Source of the DNA: Patescibacteria group bacterium
Lineage (GTDB): Bacteria; Patescibacteriota; Microgenomatia; UBA1406; GWC2-37-13
Assembly: GCA_025057905.1 (NCBI GenBank)
Contig: JANWUX010000002.1
Span: 186,001 to 250,000, forward strand
Direction of reading: 5' to 3'
Length of the DNA: 64,000 nucleotides
Shown: positions 36,793 through 46,473 of the stretch, one piece after another
Layout: the number at the start of each line of letters is the position of its first letter
Position numbering within the stretch: the stretch's first letter is position 1
The notes under the pieces: model-generated
Told to the model about the DNA's origin: nothing
Seen by the model: the letters and a program-made list of their open reading frames with translations, nothing else
Databases searched by the model: none
Program-made: the position numbers and the translations under genes

Positions 36793-36892
36793 AAAAGCGC
36801 GCCCAGGCAGTCTGACCTCATGTGGTCGAAAAGGCAACCTGATGAAAACTTCATCAGGGAAAAACCACCTGAGCGCGGTGGGTTAGGGACCC
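36793..36892 (-). ncRNA. Candidate scoutRNA (crRNA partner) in the cas12d leader
   Basis: Unannotated structured region. The plus-strand bases 36881-36890 (GGTTAGGGAC) match ten bases of the crRNA-sense repeat, so the minus-strand RNA carries a perfect 10-nt antirepeat GUCCCUAACC starting about 3 nt from its predicted 5' end. Downstream it has a 10-bp closing stem (36868-36877 with 36798-36807, one G-U), a perfect 9-bp hairpin (36838-36858), a small hairpin (36814-36827) and a T-run (36793-36796). A second repeat-complementary stretch is GCCTTTT (36829-36835). Cas12d is known to need a scoutRNA; the assignment is inferred and no transcript has been seen. Confidence 0.75.
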
Positions 36893-36898
36893 AGTAAG

Positions 36899-36927
36899 AT
36901 CATATATGATTTTATTTTTAATTTCAA
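36899..36927 (-). promoter_or_regulatory. Predicted promoter of the scoutRNA candidate and cas12d
   Basis: On the minus strand TTGAAA (36922-36927) and TATGAT (36899-36904) are 17 bases apart. The predicted start is at about 36892, giving an RNA beginning GGGUCCCUAACC. No other good promoter was seen between it and the cas12d ATG, so the effector mRNA may be read through from here. The -35 is identical to that of cas1. Confidence 0.65.
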
Positions 36928-37215
36928 TATCTTCATTCTTTTGAAGAAAAATCGGGATTGTCGATGGTAGCCCACGATAAAGGTTAATGAAAAAAAAACG
37001 CTAATCGTGCTTGAGAGAAAATAGTTTTTTTATGCCATCAGAAAAATTTTTATAATTAATTTTCTTTATGTAATTATCTGTTATAGATACCCCGAACCTA
37101 AAATTGACTAATTAAAATCAGGAACGTGATTATCTATTTGTAATTGGACAAAGCCAATAAGAAAAAGAATAAATCCAGCTAGAAAATTAATTTACTCAAT
37201 TCTCGTATCCTTATC
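36928..37215. other. Non-coding AT-rich gap
   Basis: No open frame, tRNA or clear repeat is visible. It separates the CRISPR-Cas unit from a run of decaying genes and may itself be former coding sequence. Confidence 0.5.
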
Positions 37216-38094
37216 TTAACAAGGACACTCATCAAAGCAGCAAAACAAGTCCTTGATATAAAAACCATTTTGGAGATATTCTTTTTGGATCTTTTTTCTT
37301 TTTTTTAAATTTTTCCTGATTTTTTTGACAACTACCGGAATGCGCTGGTGAAATTTATAAATAAAACAAGAGATTGCTCCTTCATGCCTAACTTCTGGGC
37401 CAACTAAGAACAGGCCCGGCGTTCTCGTTGATTCATCATCTTCAGTCAAGGTAGGTTTTGAGGTTTTTTTGTCCCAGTCAAATAAGTTCTTTATCAATAA
37501 CGATTGGTTTTTTTCCTAATTTCGACAACTCAATAAAAGCGCCCATTCCACTCTCATAACCACCAATTATAACTTCCCAATCGCCTTTTACTTGTTTAAA
37601 AGATTTAATCGATGAATAACGAAGGCAGTAATTACTTCCTTCAAAAGAAGGAATTTTCGGGTAAAAGAACTCGCCGGCAGACCAAATAATTATCTTGGCC
37701 AAAAAAATTGCTTAAGTTGTCTCGATCGAAAAAATATCATTTTCTTCTTTCACTGTCATTACTCTAACTTTAGTCATTATTTGAAGATTAAAAAAATTGC
37801 TACTTTTTTTAAATAAGTGGCATATTCTAAACCGCTCGGATGCTCGGTTTGCAGAATAAAAGCTGGGGAAATCTCGGGGCTGACAGCGTATAAATCGATC
37901 ATTCCAAAAAAATTCCCAATAATAAATGAGAGATAAAACTTGTTTCTTTAGGCCTATTCATAAATGAAGCCCCGACTTGGTCCTTTTCAAGAATTAAAAA
38001 GTTTTGAAAATTTATCTTTTTTGGTAGAATCCCGATGCCTTATTACTGAAGCATCGGCACCGGCAATAATTATTTCTGTTTTAGGCCTTTTCAT
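37216..38094 (-). pseudogene. Broken FAD/NAD(P)-dependent oxidoreductase
   Basis: Pieces of one flavoprotein lie in several frames. It begins at an ATG at 38094 (MKRPKTEIIIAGADAS, a damaged first Rossmann GxGxxG). Middle pieces include MIDLYAVSPEISPAF and EHPSGLEYATYLKKVAIF, and then, after stops, AKIIIWSAGEFFYPKIPSFEG with VIIGGYESGMGAFIELSK (second Rossmann loop). A last piece, GLFLVGPEVRHEGAISCFIY, ends in a cysteine-rich tail (CCFDECPC). At least three stops or frameshifts break it. It resembles thioredoxin-reductase-like or CzcO-like oxidoreductases. It is non-functional unless the reads are wrong. Confidence 0.7.
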
Positions 38095-38397
38095 CTTCTT
38101 TAAAATGCAACTAAGTTGTATTCATTATGCTGTATTAAATGCCGATTAAAAGTCAAGAGACAGCTATTTTAAAGTTTAATATTGACAATTAATAAAATTT
38201 TGAATAATTTTTTTAATAAAAATGATCAAAACTCCAAGAAAAAAAAAGAAAAAACCACCAGGTAATTTTATATCTCTCGCAATTTATTCAACTCTCTTTT
38301 CAGTTAAATTAGCTAAATGTAATCTTCTAAATAAACTGATATTTGCAAAATTTTCTTTGTTAAATATAACAACCTAAAAATAAATTTCTCTCTCAAG

Positions 38398-39435
38398 ATG
38401 AAAAAATTAAAAATTGTTTTACTTTACAACAATCGTCACTCATATCCTGATCCTAATGACTACCGAAATCAGCTTGAGGCAGATTTTGATGACCCGGAAA
38501 CAACTGAATGGCAAATTAGATATTTGAAAAGGAGTGGTTTTGAGGTAATTCCAATTGAAGCCAATGAGAATGCTTACCTTAGGCTTTACAGACTAAGAAA
38601 AAAGATTGACTTGGTTTTTAATGTTTCTGAGGGTATTTACGGTCTAGACAGGGAGGCTCAGCTTCCAGCGATGCTCGAGATGCTTCAGATACCTTATCTG
38701 GGTTCACGTCCTTTAACTCAGGCAATTATCCTGGACAAGGCAAAAACTAAAGAAGTTCTAAGTTTTCATGGGATTCCTAACCTACCATTCCAGGTTTTGA
38801 GAAGGTCTGATGAGATAATAGACACGAGATTGAAGTTTCCTTTGATTGTCAAACCAGTAGCTCAAGGTTCATCCGCTGGGGTTACCAACGAAAGTGTCGT
38901 TTTTAGCGTAGAACAACTTCGCCATCAAGCCAAGAAGATAATTGAAACTTTTTTCCAGCAACCAGTTATTATTGAGCCTTTTTTATCAGGGAGAGAGTTT
39001 TCTGTCCCTATGATGGGTAATCCGCCAAGAATCTTGCCGATTATTGAGCCAAATCATAAACTTTTGCCTAAAAATTATCTCCCTCTTGATTCCTTGGAGG
39101 TTAAGTGGCACTTTGAGGAAAAGGCGGGCTCAGAAAGTTATCTTCAATGTCCAGCCAGGCTCTCCCGAAAATTAGAAAGAAAAATTAAAGAGATTTGTCT
39201 TCAAACTTGGAAGGCTTTAGAGATTAGAGACTGGTGCCGAATTGATATCAGATGCGATAGGGAGGAAAATCCCTATGTTCTTGAGGTAAATAGCCCACCT
39301 GGGATCATCCCTCCCGAAGTTTCGCGATCCTCTTACTTTCCCCTCTCTGCCAGAGCCGCTAAAATTAGCTATCAACAGCTTCTTGAAGATCTAGTCAAAA
39401 TTGCTCTTGAGAGATATAGAAAGAATTACTTGTAA
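38398..39435 (+). CDS. D-alanine-D-alanine ligase-like ATP-grasp protein
   Basis: 345 aa, intact in a belt of dead genes. The start KIVLLYNNRHSYPDPNDYRN, LVFNVSEGIYGLDREAQLPAMLE, YLGSRPLTQAIILDKAKTKEVL, KPVAQGSSAGVT and VLEVNSPPGIIPPEVSRSSY match the Ddl/ATP-grasp fold, including the last metal-binding Glu/Asn. The FN.SEG...REAQ and PYLGS patterns are typical of Ddl homologues, so a peptidoglycan role is likely but the amino-acid substrate is open. A possible Mur-ligase remnant follows it. Confidence 0.8.
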   Translation: MKKLKIVLLYNNRHSYPDPNDYRNQLEADFDDPETTEWQIRYLKRSGFEVIPIEANENAYLRLYRLRKKIDLVFNVSEGIYGLDREAQLPAMLEMLQIPYLGSRPLTQAIILDKAKTKEVLSFHGIPNLPFQVLRRSDEIIDTRLKFPLIVKPVAQGSSAGVTNESVVFSVEQLRHQAKKIIETFFQQPVIIEPFLSGREFSVPMMGNPPRILPIIEPNHKLLPKNYLPLDSLEVKWHFEEKAGSESYLQCPARLSRKLERKIKEICLQTWKALEIRDWCRIDIRCDREENPYVLEVNSPPGIIPPEVSRSSYFPLSARAAKISYQQLLEDLVKIALERYRKNYL

Positions 39436-39805
39436 TCCTTAATTTATATTCAAATGGTCTCGGATTTCATTGTTTAGTCTTTCATTGTTAATTCCCTTAC
39501 AGCGTATTTTCCTTGATCCATTTCTTGTCCTATCTGCTCTTTACTCTTCTCTGCTTTGATAATGAATCGATAGCACTGTGCTTTTTGATGATAGTTCTAT
39601 TTTTCTACTATAAGATTAGATATCCCTAATGAGAAACGATTGTCTTGGCTAAGTTTAGGATTGAAATTTTGTCAAACAGTGATGAAATTTAGCTTTCGCC
39701 GATCAAGAGACTTTGTTTTATCTCAACATTCAAGGCACTACCTTTTACATTATTTTTTCCGGTGAAGTTACTTATTTCTATATCACTTTTCTCGATCTCT
39801 GATAT
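39436..39805. other. Non-coding stretch, probably decayed
   Basis: No intact frame. The minus strand has protein-like scraps (for example CYRFIIKAEKSKEQIG) broken by stops, so an old gene is possible. I cannot name it. Confidence 0.4.
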
Positions 39806-40320
39806 TTAATTCCCCGTAAGGTTGTTAATCCAAACACAGCTTTGATTATTAGATTTCTCCATGTCTCCTAAGCAAACTGAAACCTCAAGAGATGCTCTAT
39901 CTGGAGAAATAAAAAATTTGTCCTTTAAATTTTTCAAATTAATTTTTCCCGAGCTAAGACCGATTTTGTAGATTAAGTTTCCCAGATAACTTTCAAGAGA
40001 GGGAAAATGAATAAAAACCAAAGGGATAATTAAGAGTTTATTAATTAGTTATAGTAATCTGAGATTTAGATTTAACTTTTGCTGCCTTAAATTTTCACTC
40101 ACTCTTCTATTTTGATCGATGTTGAAACCTATTTTTTCTAATTCTAGAAATTGATTGTCATCAAGATTAAAAATAAGATAACCATTTTTACTAAAAGAGA
40201 GGCACGTTTTATACCAACAAGATTTTCTTCATGTGCTTCTATTGGTCCAAAGCAGGAGATCTTTCCGATTTTAACTAACTCTGTTTTATTTCTTGCATCT
40301 GAAGGTTACCTTTCTTTTTT
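39806..40320 (-). pseudogene. Decayed gene, possibly a Mur ligase remnant
   Basis: On the minus strand RNKTELVKIGKISCFGPIEAH and KNGYLIFNLDDNQFLELEKIGF occur in neighbouring frames, then after stops an open piece of 71 residues (LESYLGNLIYKIGLSSGKI, ISPDRASLEVSVCL). The KTELV, NLDD and domain-end patterns faintly recall Mur ligases, fitting the adjacent Ddl-like gene. The identity is weak; the decay is clear. Confidence 0.35.
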
Positions 40321-40473
40321 TTAGATTTTCTAAAATCAAAGTTATACCGGATATTTTAACATATTATAGGATAATACCAAGCCTAGCAAATTTTTGATGC
40401 CAAATAAGTTACTTGGATTGATATCTCGTTTTTTTTGATTTTAGTGTTAGTTTAACTTAAAATGTGTGACTGC

Positions 40474-41356
40474 CATGAAGATCAATCGCTTATTTGTAAT
40501 TGTTCTTTTGATTTTTTTTCTGATGATTTTTTTCTTGACAGGAATCAGTCTTGTCGAAAAAAACGAAAATGAAAATGGGAAAACAAATTTAGTTTCAACT
40601 GATAAAAATCAAAAATTTCAACCTTAGAGAAGAAGATTGAGAACTCCAACAACTATGTTTCGCCAACGAATGATCAATGAGTCTCAAATCTAGTAATTCC
40701 TGATCTTAAGAATACCTTGTACATTGGCTCTTATTCTGAAGGATTGGTTTTGAAGTATAATGAAAAATTATATTTCAGTAATTTTGATTCGAATAATTTT
40801 TCACCAACATCAATCTCTCCTCCTCAAGATTTTGACAAGATAACTGGACTAAGTTAATTGAAGGCCCACGAGAGCCACTTGGGGCGAATAAAATTTTCAG
40901 CTTCAGAGTTTTTTCGGGCAATAAACGAGCTCTTATTGTGGTAACATGGAGTCGAGATAAAGATGATCTATCTTCCTCTCTCTCTGATTATGAATACTAT
41001 CGAGTGTTTTTTTACGATGTTAAAAAGAAAGAACTAAAATAAGTGAAGGATCTAAAAGTTATCAAGAATGGAAAAGAATACCATGTCCCCAAAATTGACA
41101 AAATTAGCAAAGATGGCAGATTTGTATCTTTTTATCTATTCAGATGCTGGGCTTGCGGGAATCACTTACCAGAGGTCGTGTTATACGATCTTTTAAGTGA
41201 AACAAAAAGGGAATCGGGAAAGTGATCGAATTTGATTGGCTCGGAAACGTCGACTACAAGTACAAAGAGTACATCACAAAATCCTGCCCTGAACCCCAAC
41301 CAGGAGAATGTTTTGAAGATCCAAACATTCTTCCTTTCAATTTTGGTAGATTTTAA
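40474..41356 (+). pseudogene. Broken gene for a membrane-anchored or secreted protein
   Basis: Starts with a good signal or anchor (MKINRLFVIVLLIFFLMIFF, about residues 1-22), then a stop near 40625. The frame resumes as LKNTLYIGSYSEGLVLKYNEK, stops and shifts again, and continues with VIKNGKEYHVPKIDKISKDG and CWACGNHLPEVVLYD. A last frameshift near 41220 restores IEFDWLGNVDYKYKEYI to a natural end at 41356. Family not recognised; it reads like an extracytoplasmic beta-rich protein. The gap 40321-40473 shows nothing. Confidence 0.6.
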
Positions 41357-41432
41357 AACAAGAATCTTCGCGAATTGGTGTCTCTTCTTGGTCAAGTTAT
41401 AGCTTTCATCTTAAAAATTCAGTCAATTCATG

Positions 41433-41504
41433 TGGGCACGGATAGAATCGAACTATCGGTCTCTTCTTTATCAGAGAAGTGTTTTACCATTAAACTACGT
41501 GCCC
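41433..41504 (-). tRNA. tRNA-Ile (anticodon GAT)
   Basis: Cloverleaf on the minus strand: acceptor GGGCACG/CGTGCCC with discriminator A, D arm GTTT/AAAC, anticodon stem CTTCT/AGAAG with loop CTGATAA, and T arm GATAG/CTATC with loop TTCGATT. CCA is not encoded. It marks the right border of the decayed belt and is not inside an rRNA spacer, where tRNA-Ile often lies. Confidence 0.93.
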
Positions 41505-41603
41505 TTATTGTATATTATATTTGCTCTTTTTTGGATTTCAATATGTCGACTTGGTCTCTATATCAAATTTTTCACTTGTGTATAATAAGGTAACAAACTG
41601 AAA

Positions 41604-42824
41604 ATGCTTTATTTTTCCGAAATTCAAGGGAAAAAAGTTTTAACTGAGACTGGATCAGAAGTCGGAGTTTTAAAGGATTTAATCTTTCTTGCGTCTGAGA
41701 ATCCTTTAATAACCAAAATCGTGATTCAAGGAAAAGATAGACAATCTCAGGTTATAAACTCAGACTCACTCTTAAGATTTGACGCCGAGGTTATTCTTAG
41801 GGAAGATTTTTCTTCTTCTTCTCTTGAGGAGAATGAGCTTTTTTTAGTGAAAAACTTACTCGATAAACAGATTATTGACATTAAGGGTAACAAAATCATA
41901 AGAGTCAATGATGTTATTTTGGTCAAAAACAAAAATCGCTGGTGGATCGCTGGTGTCGATGTGAGTTTAGCTGGCTTGATGAGAAGAGTAAGGTTTTTGC
42001 CAATAGAGAAAATCTATTTTTTTCTTAAACGTTTTATCAACATAAAAATTAGATCCAAGTTTTTGTCCTGGGCTGATATTCATCCGCTTGATTTGACGCG
42101 GGGTGAGGTTCGACTAAGAAAAAAGGAAGAAAAACTAAAAAGAATTCCGCCAGAAGATCTCGCAGACTATCTTGAAAGAACGAACATTCTCAATGTGAAA
42201 AAAATCCTTGGGATTCTTGATTTGAAAACGGCTGCTGAGGTTGTCAGCAACTTAAACATTAACTGCCAAACTGATCTATTTAAAAATTTTAAACCAGAGA
42301 CAGCGGCCAAGTTTTTGAGATACATAGATCCTGATGAGGCAGTTGATGTTTTGCTAACACTCCCCAAAAAAAGACGTCAAACAATCATTGACCTTCTTGA
42401 TAAAAAAACTAAAAAAAGCATCTTGAAGTTAATTGAGTGGTCCAAAAATCCAATTGGTTCACTAATGACCACCGAGTTTGTTTTAGTGACCTCTGATTAT
42501 ACTGTTAGAGAGGTCTTGGAAAAAATAAAAAAAGAAACGAGAGATTTTTCGGTTCTTGATTATATTTATGTTGTTAACAAAAGAAATGAACTAGTTGGTG
42601 TTTTTAATCTTCATGAGTTGCTTCTTCAGGATCCGGAAACGACAGTTTATCGATTTATGGTTCAAAATGTCATTGTCATTCATCTCACTACACCTGAGGA
42701 AATCGCCATAAAAAAAATGCTCAAGTATAAGCTATACGCTTTGCCGGTAATTGATGAAAAAAAGCGAATTTTAGGTATAATAACATTTGATGATTTGAGT
42801 CTTAAACTTCTCGAGAAATTATAG
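41604..42824 (+). CDS. PRC-barrel / MgtE-N / CBS protein without channel
   Basis: 406 aa. Two PRC-barrel-like segments (about residues 1-70, EIQGKKVLTETGSEVGVLKD, and 85-160, IIDIKGNKIIRVNDVILVK) come first. An MgtE N-domain of helical repeats follows (about 180-285, PPEDLADYLERT, PDEAVDVLLTLP), then a pair of CBS domains (about 285-405, GSLMTTEFVLVTSDYTVREV, LYALPVIDEKKRILGII). The magnesium channel helices of MgtE are missing, so it is probably a soluble magnesium or nucleotide sensor. It abuts the next gene. Confidence 0.85.
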   Translation: MLYFSEIQGKKVLTETGSEVGVLKDLIFLASENPLITKIVIQGKDRQSQVINSDSLLRFDAEVILREDFSSSSLEENELFLVKNLLDKQIIDIKGNKIIRVNDVILVKNKNRWWIAGVDVSLAGLMRRVRFLPIEKIYFFLKRFINIKIRSKFLSWADIHPLDLTRGEVRLRKKEEKLKRIPPEDLADYLERTNILNVKKILGILDLKTAAEVVSNLNINCQTDLFKNFKPETAAKFLRYIDPDEAVDVLLTLPKKRRQTIIDLLDKKTKKSILKLIEWSKNPIGSLMTTEFVLVTSDYTVREVLEKIKKETRDFSVLDYIYVVNKRNELVGVFNLHELLLQDPETTVYRFMVQNVIVIHLTTPEEIAIKKMLKYKLYALPVIDEKKRILGIITFDDLSLKLLEKL

Positions 42825-43649
42825 ATGAGAAAACTTGTCGTGATTGCTGACTGGGCTGAAGATAGCTTGAGTTGTGCGGAGGTGAAGATTGCCGTAAATG
42901 GATATCTAAAAGTACAAGAAAAGGCCGACATTTCTTTCGTGGCTTCTAAACCCTCAACAATTCACACGAGCTTTCTGGTTAATCAAATCGTTGAGGATGT
43001 TGAGATATTTAGTAGTCCCAAAGAAGTAGTTATTTTTCAAAACACAGATCCAAGGCTTAATTATAGCTCGCCAACAAAAAAAGCTGAAGGAGCGAAAGCC
43101 CTAATCTTAAGGCTTTACTCAGGGATTTATGTTCTTGGCCCAAACAGTGGTTATGATTTTTCTCTTATAAAGAAGAAGATTGAGAAGGTTTATCATTATA
43201 CTGGTGTCAATGAGGAAGGCCAGTTTCACTCCAGAGATTTGTATGCAAGGATTTGTGCTCATTTGATGAATTATCTAGAGGACGAGCTTGAGCTAGAAGA
43301 AGCATCGATAGTCGAAATACCTGATCTAGAGGGATACTACATTGGCCACATTGACAATTTTGGTAACATCAAGACGACGATCACTTATGAAGACTTCAAA
43401 GGTAGATATGCTTATGGTGACCTCGTCAAAATAAAAATTAATAACGTCACAAAAGAAGCAAGATATGTTAGTAATCTCTTTGGTGGTTATCCAGGTGAGC
43501 TTGTCATTTATCCAGGCTCCTCAGGAAGCAAAGATAATCGTTTTTTAGAGATATCAGTTTGGAGATACTTCAACGAGGAGAAGGCTACCACTGGCTACCA
43601 TGAATTTAATTATCCAAAGGTTGGCTCGGCGATAGAAATCTTCGATTAA
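42825..43649 (+). CDS. SAM hydroxide adenosyltransferase-like protein (DUF62 family)
   Basis: 274 aa. The N-terminal domain has NTDPRLNYSSP and VLGPNSGYDFSLI, and the C-terminal domain has YIGHIDNFGNIKTTITYEDF and LVIYPGSSG, following the family that splits S-adenosylmethionine with water (relatives of fluorinase). The first strand (LVVIADWAEDSLSC) departs from the usual LTDFG motif, so activity is not certain. It starts on the base after the PRC/CBS gene stop, suggesting one operon. Confidence 0.75.
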   Translation: MRKLVVIADWAEDSLSCAEVKIAVNGYLKVQEKADISFVASKPSTIHTSFLVNQIVEDVEIFSSPKEVVIFQNTDPRLNYSSPTKKAEGAKALILRLYSGIYVLGPNSGYDFSLIKKKIEKVYHYTGVNEEGQFHSRDLYARICAHLMNYLEDELELEEASIVEIPDLEGYYIGHIDNFGNIKTTITYEDFKGRYAYGDLVKIKINNVTKEARYVSNLFGGYPGELVIYPGSSGSKDNRFLEISVWRYFNEEKATTGYHEFNYPKVGSAIEIFD

Positions 43650-43713
43650 TCGATTTTAACTTTTGAGCCTCTTGTTTTATTCTCATCCAGAGAGCTTTTC
43701 TTTTTTCTGTAGA

Positions 43714-43740
43714 TTTAGTCTATAAAACGGGTTAGGATTT
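43714..43740. repeat. 16S processing stem, 3' arm
   Basis: These 27 bases are the reverse complement of 45293-45319 with one mismatch. In the precursor RNA the two arms would bring both ends of 16S together for RNase III; rnc lies at 63.1 kb. Confidence 0.85.
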
Positions 43741-43756
43741 TTTTCTTTTTTTAAAG

Positions 43757-45285
<1,529 letters not shown>

Positions 45286-45292
45286 TTTTTTG

Positions 45293-45319
45293 AAATCCTA
45301 ACCCGATTTATAGACTAAA
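45293..45319. repeat. 16S processing stem, 5' arm
   Basis: Partner of 43714-43740 (26 of 27 bases complementary). It lies just before the mature 5' end of 16S. Confidence 0.85.
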
Positions 45320-45388
45320 TGAGTAATATCTACCGACTTTTAAAGGTGCCTGTAATGAGGAATGGTTTGACAAAGAAAGTCAATAGAA

Positions 45389-45417
45389 ATTTTACAAGCA
45401 TTTGTTTAAATTGTCAA
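45389..45417 (-). promoter_or_regulatory. rRNA promoter
   Basis: On the minus strand TTGACA (45412-45417) and TAAAAT (45389-45394) are 17 bases apart, close to consensus. The start would be near 45382, about 100 bases before the 16S gene. The -35 lies just outside the mreB-like stop codon. Confidence 0.75.
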
Positions 45418-45418
45418 C

Positions 45419-46471
45419 TCAAATGACAATTTTTGCTAGCTTTTCTTTATCTTGCGAAAGAGCAATCAGGCCTTTTATAGTTGCAGAGTAATTTTTCTCT
45501 TCTTGAACTACTTTTATATCAAGCTGTTGACTAAAGAAGCGATCAATTCCTTTAATTTTTGAAAGTCCTCCGGCAAGAATGATTCCTTGATTGTTTACTT
45601 CATCCACGATCTCCGGCGCTGAGTTCTCGAGAATTTCCTTTATCCCATCGGCGACTTGATTAAAATGATTAATAAGAGCCTCTCTTATTTCTGAACTTTT
45701 AATTTTGATTGTCTTTGGTAAGCCAAATTCAAGAGATTTTCCTCTGACAGTCGAGATCTTTTCTTCATTACAAAAATTTAGAAGATCAAGTTTAAGTTCT
45801 TCACAGGTCGCTTCTCCGAGGATTACGCCGTACTTAAGGTAAATGTAGTTATAAATTGTCCTGTTCATGCTTTCGCTTGCTGTTTTTAAAGTTTTCTGGC
45901 TTATAATTCCTGCACTTCCAACTATTGAGATCTCGATTAACCCTCCTCCTAGATCGACGATAAGAACGGGTTGATGAGAAAAAACATCAGCTCCGCAACC
46001 AGCAGCAGTGGCTAGAGATTTTTCAATTAGATAAACTTCATTAATTCCATTTTTTTTAAATGAATCAATAATAGCCTTTTGTTCAATCTCGGTGGCAATT
46101 GAGGGGACAACTGAAATGATACGAATTGGCGGTTTTATCAATCTTTTATTAAAATAGAGATAAACAGATTTTTCGAGGAATTTTTTTGATAAAGCAAGTT
46201 GAGAATCAAAATCAACGATCACACCACTGACTATTGGTTTAATTACCTTGATAAAATCAGGTGTTTTTCCAATGATCTCTCTTGCTTCTTTACCAAAAAA
46301 AATATACTCGTTAGTCCGGGTGTTTTTAGCAATGATTGTCGGTTCCTTAAGAATAATACCTTTATCTTTAATAGCAATCTTTGTCTCCGAAGTTCCTGGA
46401 TCGAAATAAACCTCGAAGAGGTCGAAGAAGGGAATTTTTAATTTTTCCTTCAGAGCGATAAAATTAATCAT
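45419..46471 (-). CDS. mreB: MreB-like actin ATPase
   Basis: 350 aa actin-family protein, probably guiding cell-wall growth. Phosphate loop 1 is YFDPGTSETKIAIKD, the connecting region is KPIVSGVIVDFDSQL, phosphate loop 2 is VLIVDLGGGLIEISIVG, and the adenosine motif is GIILAGGLSKIKGI. The first loop is somewhat changed from IDLGTANT, and no mreC or mreD is next to it. It is divergent from the O-antigen-ligase-like gene with a 2-bp gap between the starts. Confidence 0.8.
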   Translation of the reverse strand: MINFIALKEKLKIPFFDLFEVYFDPGTSETKIAIKDKGIILKEPTIIAKNTRTNEYIFFGKEAREIIGKTPDFIKVIKPIVSGVIVDFDSQLALSKKFLEKSVYLYFNKRLIKPPIRIISVVPSIATEIEQKAIIDSFKKNGINEVYLIEKSLATAAGCGADVFSHQPVLIVDLGGGLIEISIVGSAGIISQKTLKTASESMNRTIYNYIYLKYGVILGEATCEELKLDLLNFCNEEKISTVRGKSLEFGLPKTIKIKSSEIREALINHFNQVADGIKEILENSAPEIVDEVNNQGIILAGGLSKIKGIDRFFSQQLDIKVVQEEKNYSATIKGLIALSQDKEKLAKIVI

Positions 46472-46473
46472 AA

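Noticed and set aside
36881-36890. The 10-nt repeat match as a stray degenerate CRISPR repeat
   Set aside because: Only the central ten bases plus a separate 7-base block match, with flanks that form other stems; a promoter at exact spacing lies in front. A partial ancient repeat as its origin cannot be excluded.
36788-37215. Possible cas2 or cas4 upstream of cas12d
   Set aside because: No open frame with the length or motifs of either; the region has the RNA candidate and AT-rich non-coding DNA.
38222-38379. Small frame starting MIKTPRKKKKKPPG
   Set aside because: Low complexity, no Shine-Dalgarno and located in the decayed belt; no support as a gene.
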